Assembly: GCA_020719895.1 (NCBI GenBank)
Contig: DYPM01000011.1
Span: 1-17,715, forward strand
Reading direction: 5' to 3'
Length of the DNA: 17,715 nt
Origin: Sulfurovum sp.
Lineage (GTDB): Bacteria; Campylobacterota; Campylobacteria; Campylobacterales; Sulfurovaceae
Shown here: piece by piece, positions 7,035 through 16,000 of the stretch
Position numbering within the stretch: position 1 is the stretch's first letter
Layout: every line of letters begins with the position of its first letter
Translations under genes and position numbers: made by a program
The notes under the pieces: model-generated
Database searches by the model: none
Told to the model about the DNA's origin: nothing
The model's input: the letters and a program-made list of their open reading frames with translations, nothing else

Positions 7035-10000
7035 CCACTCAATGCGTTTACGATACGAATCGTAGCTTGCATTTGTATCCAAAACCACTCCCGTATTTCC
7101 AAGTCCTCCCCAGCCACCGCCAAAGAGAAAGACGATTGAAAAATCAGGTCTATTAGATCCATCTGTACTGAATGGATTGTAAAAAAGCCATGGCATATTA
7201 GGTGTAATCTGAATGACAGAGTTGTAAGGTTTGATTGTGCTACCGCCTAATGTCAATGTGATGTTGGTTTGGTTGCCATCGTTACCAAGATTGACCGTGC
7301 TGTTGGGTGCAATTGTGATAGATCCACCAGGCACTTCATCAATAGACTGCATCAAACCATGTGTAGCTGAGTTATGTCGCGTATTGATCCACCATCTGTC
7401 CGCATCGCGTTCACTTTGCAATATCAATCCACTTGATGCACAATCTGAAGTCAAAGGATCACAATACACCTCTACATAAATTGGCACCGTGATACTGTTT
7501 TGGCTTGGCTCTACGCCATAGTTTGCTTCTTTTGAAACAATTCGTCCATAGTAGTACCATACTCTTGCATTTGCTAATGCACTGGTGCCTTCTGGGACAT
7601 AGTCGCTTCGCATAAAGGTATTGGAGTGTGCATTAGGAGATGTGACTCTGCTTGCTACGAAAGTGACATCGATAGGCGAATGGGTATTTCTAAGATTTTT
7701 TTGGAAATTGTAGTAGACATTTGCAGGAGCAGTTCCGTTTGTATCAAAATCTCCTCTACCTATCGTAAAAGTAAGATTGATATCATTTGGGCTTACCGCA
7801 TCGTAATTGCTACTTGCATTTTGTTCAAAAGCATTGCGTTGCATAAAGACATTGCCACCTATAAACAAATTGGGCGTAATAGTTGTGATATTCAAATCTC
7901 CTGCCAATTCTCTATCAAATCTCATCGTTCGATTGATATCAAAAAACACATCAGAAGAAGCACATCCAGAAGCAAAGTTGCTCACAGAACCACCCAATCT
8001 ATTGATAGCAATCACATTACCACCAAAATGAGGAGATTGAGCAAGCCATAAAAGATTAGTTGTATTAATATCCGCCGTATAAGCAAAACCAACGCCTGTT
8101 GATTGATCCATCACAACACTACTCACATTAAATGCAAATGGTTGAATCTGCAGTGGGATATCCGTATAGGCATTGTCATTGTCCACTTTTGAACTTATCA
8201 CGCATCCTGGCTCCACACTGACACCATTTGAACTTGAAAGAATACAATCATTACACTCTGAGTCTTTGATGTTGGTACGACAATTTGGATCAAATATCGT
8301 TTTGTTAAGGTTTCGTGCTTGATCTACATAAGTCCAATCCACATCTTGCATCCAAAAGCGATAATCTCCTACATTGTTGTAAGAGAGTGTATTGTTGCTA
8401 TTTCGGATCTTACTGTTTAGAAATTTAATGCCATAACTTTGGTCACTTTGATCACTACACGATAACGAACCGTCAAACTGAAGCAACGCTACAGTTGTAT
8501 CAGTCGTGTTGATTTCATTTGCTCTGTTGGCGATAAATCCATCACTATAATATCCTTTTGAAGGCATACCATTTGAACTAGTAGCATTGATATCAAGCAG
8601 ATAGTTATATCCTGCACTTATAGGTTGTCGCGTAGTATTGGCATTATTGTTTGTGATCAATACCGATGGTGCTACACCAGTAGTTTCATTACTATCTCGC
8701 ACCTCTACTCTAAATCCATGCGGTCGAATCGCAAAGTTGTCTCTTGAGCAGACAGGATAAGCAAAATAGCGTTTAAGACACGCATAACATCCGCTTCCTG
8801 ATGCACTACAATTATCTTTACAATATTTGCTTGTAGCATCCATAGTTGCATAATTATTGTTATAGACAGTTCTAAAACACTCTTCGTCGGTTTTATCAGT
8901 ACAGTTGTGTGGCACAATAGCTCTCGTGCCATTTTGATCTAATTTAGTGAGCATCCAAAGTCTAAATGCTGCATTTCGTAACGCGGTGTCATTGGTGGCA
9001 TAGCCTTTAAAATCAGTCGGAATGTCTACCTTCACTTGTGATACATTATTAAAATACTTCATCGCACCATCACCAAAGGAGGTTGGCTCTTCGCACTTGC
9101 TGTCGTATCCTGCGGTTGAGTTGTTGTCAAATGTTCCTGCGTCGATGATTTCGATCTCTACAGTGGTATTACTGATCGCCTGCTCTTGGTCAAATTTTTT
9201 TCCGCCATAGCTTCGGATATAGACACTATAAGGACGCCCTGCTATCTGCGTAAAGAGTGGATAACGTTTTGAAGCAGGTGCAGAGAAGTTATCATAAGAA
9301 GAATTTTCGATATTGAACGTACCGATGATAGGGTCATAAATAGGATTGGCTGGACATTTATCAATATACCCATCATTTCCTACGCCCGTTGCTGTCGTAA
9401 GCTCGACAGGGATAGTGACACCAGGAAGACTCAAGACTGTACTGACTTTCACATCAAACGACATAACTGGACGGGTTGCGTTTCGCTCTAAATCGTATGA
9501 CAACTTCGCATACGTACTCTCTGTTGCTCCAATCACTCCACCGCCATTCCACGGAAGTGCTCCAATCGCAACTTGACCTTTAGACGAATCAAGAATCTCT
9601 GCTGACAAATAGGCATTGACCCCTGGAGGTGCTACTACTTGAGGCTTTGCTGTGTCGAAGAAAATTTCACCCGCATGATCAAACTTCAACCACATTGAAG
9701 TGCTGATTAGATTAAAGTCAGACTCTTGGCTTCGAATCAACGTAGAGATGACCAATGGATCTCCACCGTCCCAGCTTCCTATATCAAACTCTCTTCCTTC
9801 TGATGGTACGGTGATATAGTCGCCGATTTTGATGGTGTAGTCATAACATAGCTTAGGCATATAGACCTCTGTAGAGAATGCCAACATTGAAGGCCAATAG
9901 ACATCAAGCTCTGAAGTAAAAATAAACTCCATTTCGCTTTGTTTTGGTGCCATATAGGCTCCAAGATCGTAGGTTTTGATATCAATACCGTTGTTATTGA

Positions 10001-13000
10001 CAAGTTGCGGTCCTCTATCAGAACCACCGTTGATACTTGAGTCAAACGCATTACTTTCCGAACCCAAAAAGACTGTAGCACCTGAATTGTAGTTTTTGGT
10101 TTTGAAAAGGTCACCATCAATCTTCTTGTCTCCTTCGGCTACAAATACCGAAGTTTTTGCATTGATATTGGGTCTGTTTGGCGTAAAAAAGTCTTTGACG
10201 ACTACAGGAACCTTGCCTTGATCTGAACTGACGATTTTCCATCCATCATAAACACTGAAGCTTCTGTATTTTTCGTTAGGATTCTCTTCGTCTTCATAAA
10301 TGAAGACCAATGACCATGCACCATATGATCCGAGGTGTTCGATCTTTCCTTCATAAGTAGGAACATTGGCGACGGTGTAGGTACCTTTGTTCCACCGATC
10401 TTTTCCAAAGTACGCCGTCACATCTGCAAACGCCGCGTAAGTACTTGTCGCTCCTCCACTTGGTGTTTTGTAAATCGTAGGACTCACATAGTCAAGCACT
10501 TGTACAGGTACATTGACATAGCCACTTCCATCTTGGCGAAGTTTAACGCTCATATTTGGATCTATACCGCCCTCTACAATTCCCTGCCAATAGAGTCCTG
10601 CCCATACGACCACCGCATCATTAGGGATATCCAACAAAGACTGCGTAGAGTTGCTAAGTAGTGCTGCATTTGTGGCATCAGAGTGGTATCCACATAGATA
10701 ATAATCTTCGTTTTTGAGTGTCGCATCGGAGATAAATGGCTCATTGATATAGGTGTTACATTTATTTTCAGCATCACTTCCTTGTGGTGGAACCAATACG
10801 GTGTTACCGATGGTTCTCATATCACCTTTGGCGAAGATCTGTTTTCTAAGCTCAAATTCTCTATATCCTTCCTTAGCTTCAAGCTCTGTCACACACGGAC
10901 TGAGTCGTCCTTGATGGAGCTCAGTTCCTTTACGATATGAAGTATAGATATCATTGGCCGTAAAACACCCAAATCCCACGAAAGATCTCATCCAAAATTT
11001 ATTTGAGTTGTTCCCCACAGGAATAGTAACATTCTTGAAGTCATACACCGTAGTACTTCCAAAAGTACCAAATGAACCAAACGAGAGATTACTTTCTTTT
11101 GTACAAAAACCCGTAGGATCTACACCACAATTTCCATAGAGGCTAAATCCTAATTTAACTTCATCGAAAACCACCTTCACCTTTTCGAGTGATGCATTTC
11201 CGATGTTTTTGATAGGGAAGCTGTTTTTACATCCCAATCCACCGCTACACGTTCCTATATCGACACAAAATGCTCCTTCTGTTTTTGGCTCTTCATAACA
11301 CAAATCATCAGTATTTTTAAAGACAGGCTCTGTGACGGTGACATACACCGTCGCATCGTCGGTATATCCATAAGCATCCGTGATGGTATATTGAAATTTC
11401 ATCACTTTCCCTTCGCAATCTTTTACTGGTATGTATCGGATTGTGTTTGGCTTCGCTCCAATAATCTCTGTACTACCGCATTTTGGTTCTATTTGCGTAT
11501 AGGAGGTTACTTCAATACCTTCGCCTGTATCGTTGTCTCGCACAGCGATATCTATTGTTGTGTTTGATTCAACCGTTCTATTGTCATCGTTCGCTACGAC
11601 TTCCACCACTTTGATAGTCACTTTGGCAGTATCTGTAATAGGGTTTGCATCTGTGCATGTTTTTTTGTCTTTAATCGTATAGTCAAAGGTATCGATACCT
11701 TCAAAATCTGCTGGAGGAGTATAGGAGAGTGTATTATCCACTGCCAACAAAGAGACAGTTCCACCTTGAGCAGTCGCGATAGGGAATGTATTCGCATAAG
11801 GAGAAGAAACCTCACAATAGGAGATGTCATTGATCAACACATCGATTGTTTTGCTGAGATTTTTTCGAGTCGTAACATTATCATCTGTCGCTTCGAGAGG
11901 ATCTTGACACACTTTCCACACTTCATTTCCTGTCTGGTCATAGAAGTACTGTCCGCCATTGAGTGTGATATCGCCACCTGTAGAGATCGCACCTTTGACA
12001 TAGGTGTTGGCTGTGCTTGTAAATATCGAAGCATACAGTGTCGCATTGAGAGTGTTTGTACCATCTCCAAATGTAATCGCTCCATTGGCAAAAAGTCTCA
12101 ATTTCGCAGGAGGATTGCTACCAAAATCTTTGATGCCGTTGGCATTGAGGCTTGCGTTTTTGTTAAATGTCACGCCACTATTGACGATGAGATTGACCAC
12201 TGAACTCGCATCTACCGCCTTAGCGACTGATGTCCCTACGCTATCTCCTGTGGTACTCCATCCTCTCATATAGTAGTCACCTGTGGAGAGGAGAAGTTGC
12301 ATATTATGCTCTTGTGTCACTCCGTTGCTTCTAAATATCACCTCTCTACCTGATGTATAAGGCTCTATTTTGAGTGTCGTAAGGCTGGCATTTCCTTCGT
12401 CGCTACCGTGAAATAACAAAAGAGTGCCGATATCGACAACATTCGCTTTGATAGTGATCTGTGTGCGATCATACGCTATGAGCGTGCCAAGCTGTACATA
12501 AGGTGCTTCTAATGTCACGCTGGTGAACTGATAGGTCTCAAGAGAAGAGATCTTGATCGTCTGCTGTGCTTTGAGATTGATCGTGTTGCCTTGTTTTTTC
12601 CATTGGATCTTATTGATTTTGATATTTTTGGCATTGGTGTCTGTTGTCAATGTGCTTTTGATATCGGTACTTGAGATTGTACCGATATGGAGTGCGTACG
12701 GCTCTGTGCCTGTGAAGTTGAAAGTACTGGCTTTGTTGGCGACAAGAGTGTTGATCGAAAGTCTACGCGTAACATTAAAGTCCGTAGTCACAGAGGTGGC
12801 GTTGGCGGTAAGTGTATCGTAGTCATATCCGCTCAATGTTTGACTCGTAGTAAGTGAGAGATTAGCACCCGAAGCAGGTGCAGATGAGATCGTATCAGCA
12901 ACAGGTGCATTGGAGTACGAAAATCCGCTCAACGCATCAGCAGGTTTACCCACCGCGACACAATTCCCTCTTGCGCCACATGTTTGATAAGATGATGTTA

Positions 13001-16000
13001 CCGCCGAACTCGCTTCGATACCGCATGTATAGAGTCTTCTATCTTCGTTCTCTACGATATAGTGGTTGCTACCGTCGATAGGATTGGCTGGGACACTGAA
13101 ATTGACTTTAGTGGTACCGCACGTGGTGTGGGTTTGGAACATATCAGGAAATACACACTCGCCTCTAAACTCAGCGATATCCAACGCAGGAATCTCCTCG
13201 TTTTGTGGCAAAGGCATCTCTACTTTGATATTAACCTCACCAATGTCGGTTTGGTTGCCAGTATCTTTGATAGTATAAGTGAAAGTGTCACTGCCGACAT
13301 ATCTATTCGTGGGCGTATAGGTGATAGTACCGTTTGTCTCTACTTTGAGAGTGCCGTGTGAAGGATTGGTTTTGGAGAGCAATTTGATGCCATCTCCTGT
13401 ATCGTTGGCAAGGATAGGGATATTGATAGGTTTATTTTGCTCAGTGGTGACATTATCATCGACTGCTTTTGGTGGCACAGAACACGCACCCCACGAACTC
13501 GCATTGATACCTTGATCATAAGTGTACTGACCACCATACACATCAACTTTGCTTGCAGAAACGGCACCTCGGATATAGGTGTCGTGATTGCTTGTGAAAC
13601 TCCCTGTTGTATACATAGTCGCATTTATAGTATTGTCACCTCCACCAAATGTCACATTGCCATTGACGAAGAGTTTGAAATTGAGTGCGGGGTTGCTTCC
13701 GTAGTTTTTGGCTCCAGCAGTATTGATCCCTGATTGACTTCCAAAGAAGAGGTTGCTATTTACATAAAAATCAATCATCGCGGTGGCATCAATCGCTTGT
13801 GCTACGGGAACACCTGACGCATCGCCTGATGTTGTCCATGTACCTGTATAGTAAGCACCTTGAGAGAGATACATTCGAGGACTATTGGACTCATTGATGC
13901 TATTGGCTCTAAAGAGTACATTGGGCTTCGGGCTGTATGGCCATATCTCAAGATCCAATACGCTTCCAGTGCTGTTTTTGCGTAAGTCAAGACTGCCAAT
14001 ATCGACATGATCGGCGATAATGATGATTTTTGTTGTGCCTGTACTGTTTTTGTTATATTCAAGTGTTCCAAGCTGTACATAGGGTGCTTTAAGCCATATT
14101 GTAGAATCTCCGCTTGAGCTATCGGCTATTTTGAGTGAACCGATCTTGATGGTTTGTTTCGCCTCAAAATAAATTTGAGAGAGACCTGACAACGAGATAG
14201 ATCCCACCTTGATGTTTTTAGCAAATCTATCATTGGCGTAGATATCGTTATTGACTCCACTTCCTGTGAAATTAATCTTGCCTATATCAAGAGAATAGGG
14301 GTTATTGGTCGTAGTAGTAGTAAAAGAGATCTTATCATCATTCATAAAGGTAATCGTATTGACCTTGAGCTGGTGATCGACTTCGAATTTGAAGGTTTTG
14401 TAGTCATTATTATTGGCTACAGACAAAGTACGGTAATCAATCCCTTCGTTATAAGTGGCTTCAGCACTAAGCGTCTTATCCGTCGTACTTGATGAAGGAG
14501 AAGTGCTGATCGTATCAAGTGTTGGCGTATTTGAATAATCAAGATTCAAAGAGACCGCAGGCGTACCCGTCTCTTCACAATCACCAGGCACACCACATGT
14601 CTCAAACCCCGAAAGGACTTGTGGACGTGCGGTGACATCGCAAGTGTTGAGTTTATTGTCGATATTGTTGAGGATATAGTTTTTGCTTCCATCAAGTGTT
14701 TTGGCATTGTCATTGAAATTGACAGTGCTACTCCCTCCTCCTCCACCACACGCCAAATGGGTTTGGAACATATCAGCAAAGATATCACACACCCCTTCTA
14801 CAAGCTTAGCACTCTCAAGTGGAGAACCCTCATTGGCAAGTACTTGTCTTGCATTTCCTGCGATAGTAAAGTCGTAAGGGTTTTCATCACTATCGCTATT
14901 GACAAACGAAAGCGTACCGCTTGTCGCTCCTACTGCTGTGGGTCGGTATCGAACAGTAAACGATGCATTAGATTCAGCACCTACAGAAGTGGGCATCGCT
15001 CCTTGGATACTAAATCCTGTTGGCAAAGTCAATGCACCCACAGTGAGTGTCCCTCTGCCTGCATTGTAGATATAGAATATTTTATCGACATAAGCCCCCA
15101 ACACGACATTGCCAAAGTCGGTAAAGTCTGTTGTCGTAGGAGTAGTGTCGCCATCTACGATACTGACACTGTCTCCTTTGACATCAATTTCAGGTGTAGC
15201 GCCTGCTCCTTTGATAGTAAAGTCGTAAGGGTTTTCATTTGGATCGTCATTGACAAATGACACCTCGGCATTGCGTACACCATCAACACTTGGCGTAAAT
15301 GTGACATCGAAGTAGGTATTTTCTCCTGCTAATACTGTAGCGGATGGATTTATTGTGATATTGTAGTCTGAAGCATTCGCACCAGAGATAGTCGGTGTAC
15401 TGACGTTTAGAGTAGCTGTACCAGTATTGTAAATATAATATCTTTTTGTACTTGGGCTACCCATCGTGACATTGCCAAAATCGGTAAAGTCTGTTGTCGT
15501 AGGAGTAATGTCGCCATCTACGATACTATTACTGTCTCCTTTGACATCAATTTCAGGTATAACACCTGTCGCTTTGATAGCAAAGTTGTAAGGGTTTTCA
15601 TTGGCATCGTTATTGACAAATGAAATCGTGGCATTGTGTACAGTATTCGCAGCAAGAGCAGAAGAAGGTGAATACTTCACTGTAAATTGTGTATTCTTAC
15701 CAGCAATAACCGACGTAGCAGGCTGTAGTGTGACACTAAAAGATCCCGCATCTGCTCCACCAATCGATACATTCTCAACACTCAATGCTGATGTACCAGT
15801 GTTATATATAATGTAAGTATTTTCTGATGATGCTCCTGCTTTGACATTACCAAAGTCGGTAAAATCTCCCGTCGTAGGCGTGTTATCACCATCAGCTATC
15901 TCAATGTTATTTCCTTTGACTTTCGCTTCTGGAGCGATATCTGATCCTCGAATCTTAAAATTGTAAGGGTTTTCATCGCTGTCATTGGTGGTAAACGAAA

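Noticed and set aside
14619..15260. 213-residue open frame on the plus strand opposite the giant gene
   Set aside because: It is antisense to the repeat-rich coding region, has no ribosome binding site or recognisable domain, and its composition (Ser, Cys and Ile runs) is what the complementary codons would give.
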